Source: Lutimonas halocynthiae (GTDB taxonomy: Bacteria; Bacteroidota; Bacteroidia; Flavobacteriales; Flavobacteriaceae). From it: 64,000 nt of DNA. The stretch is taken from NCBI RefSeq assembly GCF_030409835.1, contig NZ_JAUFQO010000003.1:62001-126000 (forward strand). Direction: 5' to 3'. A program made the position numbers and the translations under genes. This document shows, in pieces, positions 56,601-64,000 of this stretch (positions are counted from its first letter, which is position 1; each line of letters begins with the position of its first letter). A model generated the notes under the pieces. It was not told where the DNA came from. It did no database searches and saw only the letters and a program-made list of their open reading frames with translations.

Positions 56601-57069
56601 GACCGGCAACATTTAAATAGATGTCATCCCAACCATCTGCGTTGATATCTACTATAGAGACACCAGTTACCCAGCTTTTGGTGATAAATTGAGCCTTTTC
56701 AGAAACATTTTCAAATTTCAGGTTTCCTTTATTGAGATATAAAGCAGACGAAACCTGATTTCCCGTAAAAACAACATCTGAGAGACCATCATTATTAAAA
56801 TCACCGATACCCACACCAGCACCGTTAAAACAATTTAAGCAGTCAATGGGGTTGATACTATCATTCTCCGTTATGGTATTGACAAAATCAAGTTGAGATT
56901 TGTCGGGATCCACAAATTCAAATAGATTTTTTTTGGGATTGGAATTGCACCCTGAGAATAAGATCATTAGTCCAAATACTGATAGCAGTATGCGATTTTC
57001 AAGTCTATAATTGTATAATCTTTTCAAGCTAAAATTTTTCAAATTCTGACATTTTGAAGGGATAGTCAA
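53671..57069 (-). CDS. large FG-GAP/VCBS-repeat lipoprotein with ASPIC/UnbV domain (CRTAC1-like)
   Basis: 1132 residues. Probable lipoprotein: hydrophobic segment ending MILFSGC (Cys about 41), although the N-terminal leader is long and a later start is possible. Repeated Ca-binding loops of the DxDxDG type (DFNNDGLSDV, DYDQDGDLDVY, DINNDGLWDI) mark integrin-like FG-GAP propeller blades on both sides of a central ASPIC/UnbV module (about 570-640, HAIGSKIVLWHEG). Proteins of this size sit at the outer membrane in Bacteroidota, often near SusCD pairs; no such pair is present here. Divergent from the 568-residue CRTAC1 gene. Confidence 0.9.
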   Translation of the reverse strand: MTIPSKCQNLKNFSLKRLYNYRLENRILLSVFGLMILFSGCNSNPKKNLFEFVDPDKSQLDFVNTITENDSINPIDCLNCFNGAGVGIGDFNNDGLSDVVFTGNQVSSALYLNKGNLKFENVSEKAQFITKSWVTGVSIVDINADGWDDIYLNVAGLACDDNCFNLLFVNQGLNEEGIPTFTEQAKAYGLDDGNYATQSVFFDYDQDGDLDVYIVHNKNNTNYNRNIARPKQFWPEYLSDYLLRNDAIEGIDHPVFTNVSKELNVTHSGFGLGVGIADFNDDQLVDVYVSNDFITEDLLYINKAHHDSLNPFFEESNKKYVGHMTSNGMGMDISDINNDGLWDILVMDMFPNSYNRQKRVLGGMNYSAYMVVKDNNYTLQYMRNTLQLGNGHLDGQPIRSSEVGFMHGISGTDWSWASLMVDFDNDGDKDIFVTNGYIKDVIDLDYIDFTTQKTNLFTPKKDKLKTYAQDLPAIIEPNFFYEQKDGDQFEDVSSIWTESRPSLSNGVAYADFDLDGDLDMVINNINSKAFLLENKTSEKLENHYLRLKLKGNDLNTHAIGSKIVLWHEGQQQHQFHSVIRGYLSSIDPIIHFGLKTSIIDSLHVIWPDGTKTTLLNPKPDQVLEIEQVSGVNYKKPTNQAEFQFTSRDSLLKFTHQENRHNEFKDQPLLMRQYSQSGPCIAAADIDGIKGDEIFIGGSHKKPGTIWFQNENGVYYPKQVLDSIYEDTDAVFFDADNDNDLDLYVASGGNEFYNNSPNFLDRLYLNNGDGHFIKSEKSLPELFQSTGCVRPVDIDQDNDLDLFIGARITAFNYPKTPHSSILINNNGIFTEQNHSGISEIGMVTDAIWRDIDNDSWDDLIVVGEFMPISIYKNYEGKLQHLSIKWFDGNNKNSSTEGWWNCIESSDFDQDGDIDFIVGNQGLNGFVRPKDNYPVYVYNGDYNGNEIYDPLLGQYFEHEGDQILYPIHGREDIKMQFPESMVDFYSYEDFVKKDFETLLNIKDLESETLKATTFESSYIENLGEGNFKIRGLPKSLQVSPINDLLVYDFDQNGQSEFLAVGNDFTAESNYGQFDALTGLLVKTDGKQFEVIPSRTSGFNVQGQSHHMIKITDAKGRNLIIATQNDEPVKVFEIK

Positions 57070-57361
57070 TTATTTATTTTGTTGCTTTCAATCTGTTGTG
57101 GATAAGATTGTAAAACACCCGTAAAGAAAAAGGAAAACAACATTTTAATTAATGATTTATGTCATTCTTTTTATGGCAAAACTGAGCCAACTTTGGAAGC
57201 GTAAAAAGAATTGTCGCCTATACCTGTCAGCTGACCAAATATTAGCTCAAATCTGTTTGTTTTTTGATTAAAGCGATTCAAATAATATAAGGATAAAAAG
57301 CTGTTAAAGAGTGCTATATGTAAGTTTTTTTTAGGAAGGTGAGTTATAAAGTTAATGGAAC

Positions 57362-59068
57362 ATGAAACAAAGCTACCAAAAGCAATCATTATATATTTCT
57401 GATATCATAAAGAAAGTATTTGTTTACTTGCTTATCCTGATACTCTTTAATTTTTGTAACTCAGAAGACAAAAAGCAGTTGCCTAAAACCGAACATAAGA
57501 TTGAAAATCCTGACGCTAATGAGGAATATTTTCAGGAAATCGCAGCTGATATAGGACTTGACTTTGTCCATAGTATTGGTGCCGCAGAAATGGAAAATAT
57601 TATAGAGTCAGTGGGGGGTGGAGCAGCCTTTCTTGATTTTGATCAAGATGGTTTTATGGATATTTATACTTGTAGTGGAACCTGGGTAGAGGGATTTAGT
57701 AAAACTAAACCGCCCGTCTCTGATCATTACAATCGATTATACAGGAATTTAACGGATGGAACTTTTCAGGAGGTGAGTATAAAGGCTGGCGTGGCAGGCC
57801 CATGGTATAGTATGGGTATTACGGTGGGTGATGTGAACAATGATGGGTATCCTGATATTTATTTAAGTAATTATGGAGACAATACACTATACCTTAATAA
57901 AGGGGATGGAACCTTTGAAGATATTACTGAACAAGCCGGCGTTGGGGGAGGTACAAATTGCAGTGTGGGTGCAGTATGGTTAGATTTTGATAATGACGGA
58001 CTACTCGATCTTTATGTCGGAAATTATCTCAATTATGACCCTGATTATTCCTATTATTACGCACCTGATGGTTTTCCCGGTCCGCTGGCATATGACAGCC
58101 AAAAAGATATTTTATACAAAAATCTTGGGAATAATAAATTCGAGGATGTTACAACCCCAATGGGCATCATTGATATAGATGGAAGAGCAATGGGTGTAGG
58201 AGCGGCAGACTATGATGATGACGGATTTGTTGATATTTATGTGGCCAATGACCATACGGCCAATTTTTTATGGCACAATGACGGTGGGAAAGGGTTTACA
58301 GATATGGGAACTTTGTCTGGTACTGGCTTCAGTCAGGCAGGCGAAGCTACGGTAAGCATGTCTGTTGATTTTGCTGATTATAATCATGACGAGTTGCTTG
58401 ATATATTTATTTCGGATGATAATTATTGCTCGTTATATGAAAACATTGGCAACGGTGTTTTCAAAGATAATTCATATGCTTCCGGAATTTCGATGGCCTC
58501 AGGTCAATTTGTTGGCTGGTCTTCTTCCTTTTTGGACTATGACAATGACGGTAACCCGGATATTTTTAAAGCCAACGGTGAATTAAAGCATTTATACGGG
58601 CAAGAAGACCAAATGTTTAAGAATGTTGGCGAAGGTAAGTTCAACGATACTTCACTTGATTTGAGTGCTTATTTTAGAGAAGAACATGTAGGCAGAGGTG
58701 CTTGTATAGGAGATTATGACAATGATGGAGACCTTGATATTTATATTGTCAATTTAAACGGATCAGGAAAATTCTTAAGGAATAATAAAGGGAATGCATC
58801 TAATTGGATCATTTTAGATCTGGCAGGTACCAAGAGTAACAGAGACGCGATAGGTTGCCGTATTAAGATTGTAAGTGATTCAGCTGTTCAAACCTCACAA
58901 AAAAAGAGTACTACCGGTTATCTTTCTCAGAACGATTCAAGGATACATTTTGGGCTTGGAGAATCAAACATTGTAGATCAAATTGAGATCAGGTGGCCAT
59001 CAGGGACCCATCAGGTTTTGAAACAGGTCCCCTCAAATCAGATCTTAAAAATCACAGAACCCAAATAG
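57362..59068 (+). CDS. CRTAC1-family FG-GAP protein with C-terminal ASPIC/UnbV domain
   Basis: 568 residues. N-terminal hydrophobic signal (about 18-32) ending FNFC, a non-canonical lipobox. At least six Ca-binding loops mark the blades (DFDQDGFMDIY, DVNNDGYPDIY, DFDNDGLLDLY, DYDDDGFVDIY, DYDNDGNPDIF, DYDNDGDLDIY). The C-terminal ASPIC/UnbV domain has NRDAIGCRIKI and SRIHFGLGE. Exported, probably surface-anchored. It is the first gene of the five-gene plus-strand operon; the next gene starts 11 nt later. Confidence 0.92.
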   Translation: MKQSYQKQSLYISDIIKKVFVYLLILILFNFCNSEDKKQLPKTEHKIENPDANEEYFQEIAADIGLDFVHSIGAAEMENIIESVGGGAAFLDFDQDGFMDIYTCSGTWVEGFSKTKPPVSDHYNRLYRNLTDGTFQEVSIKAGVAGPWYSMGITVGDVNNDGYPDIYLSNYGDNTLYLNKGDGTFEDITEQAGVGGGTNCSVGAVWLDFDNDGLLDLYVGNYLNYDPDYSYYYAPDGFPGPLAYDSQKDILYKNLGNNKFEDVTTPMGIIDIDGRAMGVGAADYDDDGFVDIYVANDHTANFLWHNDGGKGFTDMGTLSGTGFSQAGEATVSMSVDFADYNHDELLDIFISDDNYCSLYENIGNGVFKDNSYASGISMASGQFVGWSSSFLDYDNDGNPDIFKANGELKHLYGQEDQMFKNVGEGKFNDTSLDLSAYFREEHVGRGACIGDYDNDGDLDIYIVNLNGSGKFLRNNKGNASNWIILDLAGTKSNRDAIGCRIKIVSDSAVQTSQKKSTTGYLSQNDSRIHFGLGESNIVDQIEIRWPSGTHQVLKQVPSNQILKITEPK

Positions 59069-59079
59069 AAAAATCAAGC

Positions 59080-60495
59080 ATGAATAAAAGAACGACATCT
59101 TTTTTTATCAGTATTAGCCTAATTGTAATTGTGGCAGGGCTTTCGTTTTCATGTGAGAAAAGTGTCAAGGAAGGAGAGATTCTTATTACAGCTATTAATC
59201 CTCAATTAGATATTGTAGCATCAGAATTAAACAAGAGCGTTGCATTTTTAGAGGGCGCTGAAATTGTCATGTTCGATCCGGCGCATCCTAATAATGCCCT
59301 CTTGTCAGTTAGCAAAGAATTTTATTCGGCTGCCGGCCCATCAATTTCCTTTGATGCTCAAAAAATGTTGTTTTCAGCTCAAAAATTAAAAGGTGACTCT
59401 TGGCAGATCTATGAGATGAAACTTACAGATTTAAAATATAAACAATTGAGCGATTCTAAAACTAATTGTTATGAGCCAGCCTATCTTCCGGGTAACCGAA
59501 TAGTTTACAGTAAGGAAACAATGTTGCAAAACGGAGATATAGGGCACGCTTTATTTGTTATTGATAATGAGAATTCAACAGAGGAGAGAATAACCTTTAG
59601 TCCGGGGTCTTACTTATCTTCAAAAATACTACATGATGGCAGGCTTATAACGGTAAGTCAACAAGAGTTTTTGGATGAGGGAAGGCCTAATTTAATGGTC
59701 ATGAGGCCTGATGGTTCCAAAGAGATGAGGTTTTATAATAGCACAAAAACCGAAACTAAAATTCTCTCCGCAAATCAAGCGATAAATGGTGATATATACT
59801 TGATAGAGTCCAATAATAATGATAAAGCTTTGTTGAGCAGTATCACTTATGCCAATCCTTTGGCAAGCCGAAAAGACCTAACAAAGAATATCCGGGGTGA
59901 TATCATTTCTGCTCACCCTATGGCAGAAGGAAGTTTACTGCTTTGCTACAAAAAACTAAACGATGAACATATTGGTTTATATGAATTTGATCCTGTGCAA
60001 CAACAATTGGTGAGAACAATATATAAAAACAAAGAATACACATTTGTAGAAGCAGTTCAGGTCAGCGCAAGAACGAGACCAAAAAAAATACCAAGTGAAG
60101 TCAATATTGAAGAAAAAACGGCCTTGTTATTATGCCAGGATATCAATTTTTCGGGTCACCCAAAAAAAGACGATTTAGCACTTATTGAAAAGGCAGTTAG
60201 CATTGAACTTTTAGGCCTAGAGCAGTCTATGGGAATTGTAGATGTTGAGCAGGATGGTTCGGTTTATTTAGAAGTGAAAGCAGATACTCCTTTTAAAATA
60301 CAAACACTTGATAAGAATGGGAATATCCTTTATGGACCAAGTAGCTGGATAAATTTAAGGCCAAATGAAAGAAGGGCCTGCGTAGGTTGTCATCTAGGAA
60401 ATGAAATTGTTCCGGAAAATCGACAACCACTTGCGGTAACAAAAGATCCGATTCAAATTCCTAAAGTCGAAACACTATTGGCCAAAACAGAATAA
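59080..60495 (+). CDS. HzsA-like propeller lipoprotein with one c-type haem motif
   Basis: 471 residues from ATG 59080 (an upstream in-frame extension overlaps the previous gene). SPII signal with lipobox LSFSC (Cys25). A PD40-like propeller (about 35-350) is followed by a tail with NERRACVGCHLGN, haem motif CVGCH at 434-438, and PENRQPLAV. This tail pattern is that of hydrazine-synthase-alpha-related proteins, which are widespread beyond anammox bacteria. One haem suggests electron transfer or substrate binding; hydrazine chemistry should not be assumed. Confidence 0.86.
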   Translation: MNKRTTSFFISISLIVIVAGLSFSCEKSVKEGEILITAINPQLDIVASELNKSVAFLEGAEIVMFDPAHPNNALLSVSKEFYSAAGPSISFDAQKMLFSAQKLKGDSWQIYEMKLTDLKYKQLSDSKTNCYEPAYLPGNRIVYSKETMLQNGDIGHALFVIDNENSTEERITFSPGSYLSSKILHDGRLITVSQQEFLDEGRPNLMVMRPDGSKEMRFYNSTKTETKILSANQAINGDIYLIESNNNDKALLSSITYANPLASRKDLTKNIRGDIISAHPMAEGSLLLCYKKLNDEHIGLYEFDPVQQQLVRTIYKNKEYTFVEAVQVSARTRPKKIPSEVNIEEKTALLLCQDINFSGHPKKDDLALIEKAVSIELLGLEQSMGIVDVEQDGSVYLEVKADTPFKIQTLDKNGNILYGPSSWINLRPNERRACVGCHLGNEIVPENRQPLAVTKDPIQIPKVETLLAKTE

Positions 60496-60500
60496 ACTAA

Positions 60501-62534
60501 ATGAACAAGCTAAAGACATACCTGATTATCGGATCCGCATTGGTTCTTGGGCTGCTTGTTTTTTATCCGGGAAGACAACTGGCAAGGGCTCATGTGAATG
60601 AAAGAACCGCAGTTACTGATCATCCTCTATTATGTACCTCTTGCCATATCAGTATTTCTAAGAATAAATTGATTACCAAAATGATCAATTCAGATTATTA
60701 TTCGCCTTTTAATCTTGCTGTGGATGATGCTGAAAGCAGAATGTATGTTATAGCCCAGGATACTGACGAATTACTTGTGGTAAACCTTGAAACAAGGGTG
60801 GTCATTTCAAAAATTAAAGTAGGGAAACATCCTCATAGTGTTATTTTGGATAAGACAGCTAAGAAGGCATATGTCAGTAATCAATGGTCTGATAATGTTA
60901 ATATTATTGATTTGGAAAGTTTAAAGATTATCGCATCGCTCCAAACAGGTAATGGCCCGTCGGGGCTAATGCTTGATGCAGAAGAGAAATTCCTTTATGT
61001 TGTCAATACCTTTGCTTCAGACGTTTCAATTTTCGATTTAGCCAGCAAGCAAGAAATAAGGAGATTACAAACAGGAAATGATCCTACCGGGATTACGCTC
61101 TCCCCCTCTGGAGATCAATGCATGATCACTGCCAGAAGAGCAAATTTATCCGAATACAACGAAACCTTGATCACCGAATTAACCTTCATCGATACTAAAA
61201 ATCAGCGCGCAGTGAAACAAAATGTTGAAAGCGCTTATTTAATGGAAAATGCTGCCTATACGCCTCAAGGTGATCTTGTTTTATTCACTTTGATAAGACC
61301 AAAAAATCAGTTACCATCCGTTCAAGTAGAGGGAGGTTGGATGATGACGCATGGATTTGGGGTCATGGAAACAAATGGAGGGAATATCACACAGTTTCTT
61401 CTTGACGAACCCAATGCCTATTATCCTGACCCTTTTGATATTGAAATTGATGCGGATGGGAGAAGAGCATTTATTTCGAGCTCAGGAGTAGATCGGATTT
61501 CTGTTATAGCATTGGATACAATTAGAGCCTTACTGAAAGATGCTGATGATAAAACCCGCAAGAGTTATGCGAATAATTTAAACTTGAGTAGCAGGTTTAT
61601 TGTGAAGAGAATTCCAACGGGTGCCAGCCCGAAAGGAATAAGCCTGTCTGCTGACGGTGAAAAACTTTACGTGACTGAACAGCTCAATGATAGGATAGCC
61701 ATTATAGACACAGAAAAACTTATCAAAACGAATGAAATAGATCTTGGAGGTCCGGTAAGAGTGACGGTTGCAAGACAAGGAAGACGCCTGTTCAGTAACG
61801 CTGGGCATACTTTTCAAAATCAATATTCCTGTTATACTTGCCATCCTGATCATCATGAAGACGGATTGATTTATAATATGGCCGGAAAACATATGGGACG
61901 TAATTTGACCAATACCCAATCTTTGCGAGAAATTGGGGATACTGCTCCCTTTAAATGGAATGGAAAAAACCAAACGGTTTATAAGCAGGATGGTATGCGT
62001 TTTTCTACTGTCTTGACAAGAACTGAACAATTCAACTATGATGACCTGGATGCTATTTCTGCCTATATCATGCGCGGAATTAAACAGCCTCCAAATTTAA
62101 TGTATAATCCAAGTGGTGAATTGACGGCATCTCAGCTCAGAGGAAAGTCACTATATGAAAGAGATCATGACAAGCTGGGCAACCCGATACCTGAGAATAA
62201 CCGATGTGTCACTTGCCATCCGGCTCCCTTATATTCAGATTTGAATCTGGCAGACGTGAGTACTTTGGCAACATCTGATGATCCAATTTTATTCGATACC
62301 CCTCACTTATCCAATATTTTTGCCTCAGCACCCTATTTACACGATGGTCGTGCGAAAACGCTTGAAGAAATCTGGACCCTCTATGGTACAGATGATAAGC
62401 ATGGCTATGTTAACGATATGAGTAAAAGTGAACTCAATGATCTGGTAAATTATTTAAAATCTTTAAGGAGTCCTACATACGACAATCCCGGTCAGGAAAC
62501 ACAGCATGCAGGGCTATCCTTCTCACATAAATGA
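60501..62534 (+). CDS. triheme YVTN beta-propeller cytochrome with CCP/MauG-like C-terminus
   Basis: 677 residues. N-terminal membrane anchor or signal (about 8-22) and a first haem motif CTSCH at 45-49. A YVTN/YncE-type propeller spans about 60-420 (KVGKHPHSVILDKTAKKAYV and similar repeats). Two further haem motifs, CYTCH at 444-448 and CVTCH at 569-573, lie in a C-terminal half that resembles di-haem cytochrome c peroxidase/MauG (FDTPHLSNIFASAPYLHDGR, TLEEIW). It may oxidise or reduce a substrate, or modify a partner, at the periplasmic face. It begins 5 nt after the HzsA-like gene. Confidence 0.9.
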   Translation: MNKLKTYLIIGSALVLGLLVFYPGRQLARAHVNERTAVTDHPLLCTSCHISISKNKLITKMINSDYYSPFNLAVDDAESRMYVIAQDTDELLVVNLETRVVISKIKVGKHPHSVILDKTAKKAYVSNQWSDNVNIIDLESLKIIASLQTGNGPSGLMLDAEEKFLYVVNTFASDVSIFDLASKQEIRRLQTGNDPTGITLSPSGDQCMITARRANLSEYNETLITELTFIDTKNQRAVKQNVESAYLMENAAYTPQGDLVLFTLIRPKNQLPSVQVEGGWMMTHGFGVMETNGGNITQFLLDEPNAYYPDPFDIEIDADGRRAFISSSGVDRISVIALDTIRALLKDADDKTRKSYANNLNLSSRFIVKRIPTGASPKGISLSADGEKLYVTEQLNDRIAIIDTEKLIKTNEIDLGGPVRVTVARQGRRLFSNAGHTFQNQYSCYTCHPDHHEDGLIYNMAGKHMGRNLTNTQSLREIGDTAPFKWNGKNQTVYKQDGMRFSTVLTRTEQFNYDDLDAISAYIMRGIKQPPNLMYNPSGELTASQLRGKSLYERDHDKLGNPIPENNRCVTCHPAPLYSDLNLADVSTLATSDDPILFDTPHLSNIFASAPYLHDGRAKTLEEIWTLYGTDDKHGYVNDMSKSELNDLVNYLKSLRSPTYDNPGQETQHAGLSFSHK

Positions 62535-62541
62535 CAGGTAT

Positions 62542-63759
62542 ATGAAATATATGAAGCAACATAAAAAATCACCTACAGCCATAATCATAGCTGGACTTTT
62601 CATTTTTATTTCGGTCAGTTTTATCAAAATAAATCTCGGTGCTGATGAGCCTGTATCTTCAGGTTTTTTAGCAGATGAAAATAACTTGGATGTAACTTCA
62701 ATATCGAACGAATCGACTCTTTCCGAATCAGATAACGTGATGCCGATTTACGGTAATTGGGAACATTTTACATCGAAAAATGGCTTGCCTTCAGATAAAA
62801 CATATTGCGTTCGAATTGATGAAGGCCGGGTTTTAGTTGGCACGCATGATGGATTATCCGTATTTGAAAAGGGCGCATGGACTACCTATACTACTGAAGA
62901 TGGCTTGGCCCATAACGGCGTATTGGCTATAGACGTTAGCGAACAAACAGGAGATGTTTGGGTCGCCACAATGGGTGGCTTGTCTCGTTTTACCGCGGGC
63001 AAATTCGAAAATTTTAACCAAATGAACAGCGGTATGCCCAATGATCTTATCTATGCAGTAACCTGCGATGGCAAAGATGTTTGGGTTGCTACAGGTGGAG
63101 GTGCAGGTAAATACAACACGTTTAATAAAGAATGGGAGATCTTCACTGAAGAAAATGCACCTATGCATGAACCTTGGACCTATGGAATTTGTAGCGGGGA
63201 TAATAAAATTTATATAGCTGCCTGGGGAGGAGGTATCGTAGAATACAACAAGAAAAACGGACAATTCAGAGATTATACTGATCCGGATGGTAATATGGAA
63301 ATCGATCTCTTCCCGGATGACGGTCTGGTTCATGACATCACAACTGGTGCTTCCTGGGCTGATGGTATGCTATGGGTGGGAACTTATTTTGGGCTCAGCC
63401 GATATGATGGAACACGATGGAAAGGATATTTTGATCACGATAGCGGACTGGCCAGTAATTTTATCAATTATATCAAGGCTTCCGGAAAGTATGTTTATAT
63501 CTGTACAGACAAAGGGTTAAGTATCAGTGATGGTGAAAACTGGGTGACGTATACCCGCAACAAGGAAAATTTTTCAGGAAGCGCTGAGATCTTGATGGGA
63601 ACTCAAAAGACTGAAATCCCATTAAATCCTTCTTTGTCTCATAACTATGTTTTAGGCGTGGATATGAAGGATGACATGATCTGGGTAGCCACCTCAAAAG
63701 GCTTGAGCCGAGGTGAAATAATTAACAAAGAAGATATGGGTCTGGCTACGTCAGACTAA
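62542..63759 (+). CDS. exported two-component-regulator-type propeller protein
   Basis: 405 residues from ATG 62542, preceded by AGG and 7 nt past the previous stop; ATG 62551 is a close alternative. An N-terminal hydrophobic segment (about 12-28) is a signal or anchor. Repeats with NGLPSDKTYCV, GTHDGLSVFEKG, VWVATMGGLSRF and related strings are Reg_prop blades, as in the sensor parts of hybrid two-component systems, but no histidine kinase follows. It may be a free-standing ligand-binding propeller. Confidence 0.87.
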   Translation: MKYMKQHKKSPTAIIIAGLFIFISVSFIKINLGADEPVSSGFLADENNLDVTSISNESTLSESDNVMPIYGNWEHFTSKNGLPSDKTYCVRIDEGRVLVGTHDGLSVFEKGAWTTYTTEDGLAHNGVLAIDVSEQTGDVWVATMGGLSRFTAGKFENFNQMNSGMPNDLIYAVTCDGKDVWVATGGGAGKYNTFNKEWEIFTEENAPMHEPWTYGICSGDNKIYIAAWGGGIVEYNKKNGQFRDYTDPDGNMEIDLFPDDGLVHDITTGASWADGMLWVGTYFGLSRYDGTRWKGYFDHDSGLASNFINYIKASGKYVYICTDKGLSISDGENWVTYTRNKENFSGSAEILMGTQKTEIPLNPSLSHNYVLGVDMKDDMIWVATSKGLSRGEIINKEDMGLATSD

Positions 63760-63797
63760 AACCAATATAGATTATAAAATAATAAAAAGCAGGAATT

Positions 63798-64000
63798 ATG
63801 AGCAATACATTAGACATTCAGGAAAGAAAATTATTGATAGACCTTAATAAACTCACCGACGGTGAAAAATTAGAAATGCGCAAACTGGGAATTTTATCTG
63901 ATGATAATATGATAAGCCCATCTGTTTATCCAGAGGTTCACGCAGACAGGCCTCCAATTGAAAAACATGTGGTTCATGCGCCACAAACTATCAACGAAGC
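63798..64000 (+). CDS. partial gene of unknown function, truncated by the window edge
   Basis: ATG 63798 with GGA at 63792-63794 upstream opens a frame that stays open through the last 67 codons of the window. The visible N-terminus is charged and polar (MSNTLDIQERKLLIDLNKL) with no signal peptide, then a Pro/His-rich stretch. It is 38 nt downstream of the Reg_prop gene and on the same strand, so it is probably the fifth gene of that operon. Confidence 0.75.
   Translation, partial: MSNTLDIQERKLLIDLNKLTDGEKLEMRKLGILSDDNMISPSVYPEVHADRPPIEKHVVHAPQTINE

Noticed and set aside
53671-59068. EF-hand calcium-binding proteins
   Set aside because: The DxDxDG loops recur at propeller-blade spacing and are joined to ASPIC/UnbV domains, so they are FG-GAP/VCBS repeats, not helix-loop-helix EF-hands.
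59080-60495. Anammox-type hydrazine synthase
   Set aside because: The similarity is to the HzsA-related superfamily only; the other hydrazine synthase subunits and anammox genes are absent.
61578-62030. 150-residue minus-strand frame inside the triheme cytochrome gene
   Set aside because: Antisense to a protein with clear haem motifs and propeller repeats; no evidence of its own.

Overview
The window looks like a chromosome segment of a free-living, aerobic, probably marine member of the Bacteroidota; the genus cannot be fixed from the sequence alone. The evidence is AT-rich DNA, -7 promoter boxes of the TAnnTTTG type (for example 20031-20038 and 33134-33141), few Shine-Dalgarno sequences, many SPII lipoproteins, an OmpA protein with PD40 repeats, a Bat/MoxR operon, and large FG-GAP/ASPIC proteins. 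I saw no rRNA or tRNA genes, CRISPR array, insertion sequence or prophage. The density is about one gene per 1.2 kb, with several tight same-strand operons.

Region 0-9.6 kb is rich in redox and peroxide functions. It holds a minus-strand unit (zinc-ribbon protein, Dyp-type peroxidase, Rieske-ThDP fusion enzyme), a lipoprotein esterase, katG, and a plus-strand DoxX-OhrR-nitroreductase group behind a tandem palindromic operator. Region 9.6-15.3 kb is a minus-strand signalling operon: an outer-membrane porin, a 1360-residue sensor joining a solute-binding domain, a Cache-like domain, two PAS domains, a PP2C phosphatase and an RsbW-type kinase, and then its probable STAS antagonist 2 nt later. 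An OmpA/PD40/SPOR protein, an MFS transporter, an esterase lipoprotein and a GMC oxidoreductase with its subunit 3 follow.

Region 24.7-33 kb is one long minus-strand operon: moxR, DUF58, DUF4381, batA, batB fused to a TPR protein, batD, then an App1 phosphatidate phosphatase and a diacylglycerol kinase. After a cold-shock gene with a clear promoter and terminator comes a small carbohydrate cluster (GH53 endo-galactanase, CE4-type deacetylase, creatininase-family hydrolase). Several envelope proteins follow. An AraC regulator then diverges from a four-gene unit: outer-membrane protein, DUF3179 protein, sulfatase and an LTxxQ protein.

Region 44.9-53.6 kb is mostly housekeeping and unassigned genes: alpha-carbonic anhydrase, a Gfo/Idh/MocA oxidoreductase, single-chain L-serine dehydratase with hemG, a saccharopine-dehydrogenase-family protein and a DUF937 protein. 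The last 10 kb begins with a 1132-residue FG-GAP/ASPIC lipoprotein on the minus strand. Divergent from it is a compact plus-strand operon encoding four different beta-propeller proteins, two of which carry c-type haem motifs (four CxxCH in total), plus a fifth gene cut by the window edge. This envelope redox/propeller operon and the all-in-one partner-switching sensor are the strongest candidates for undescribed systems.
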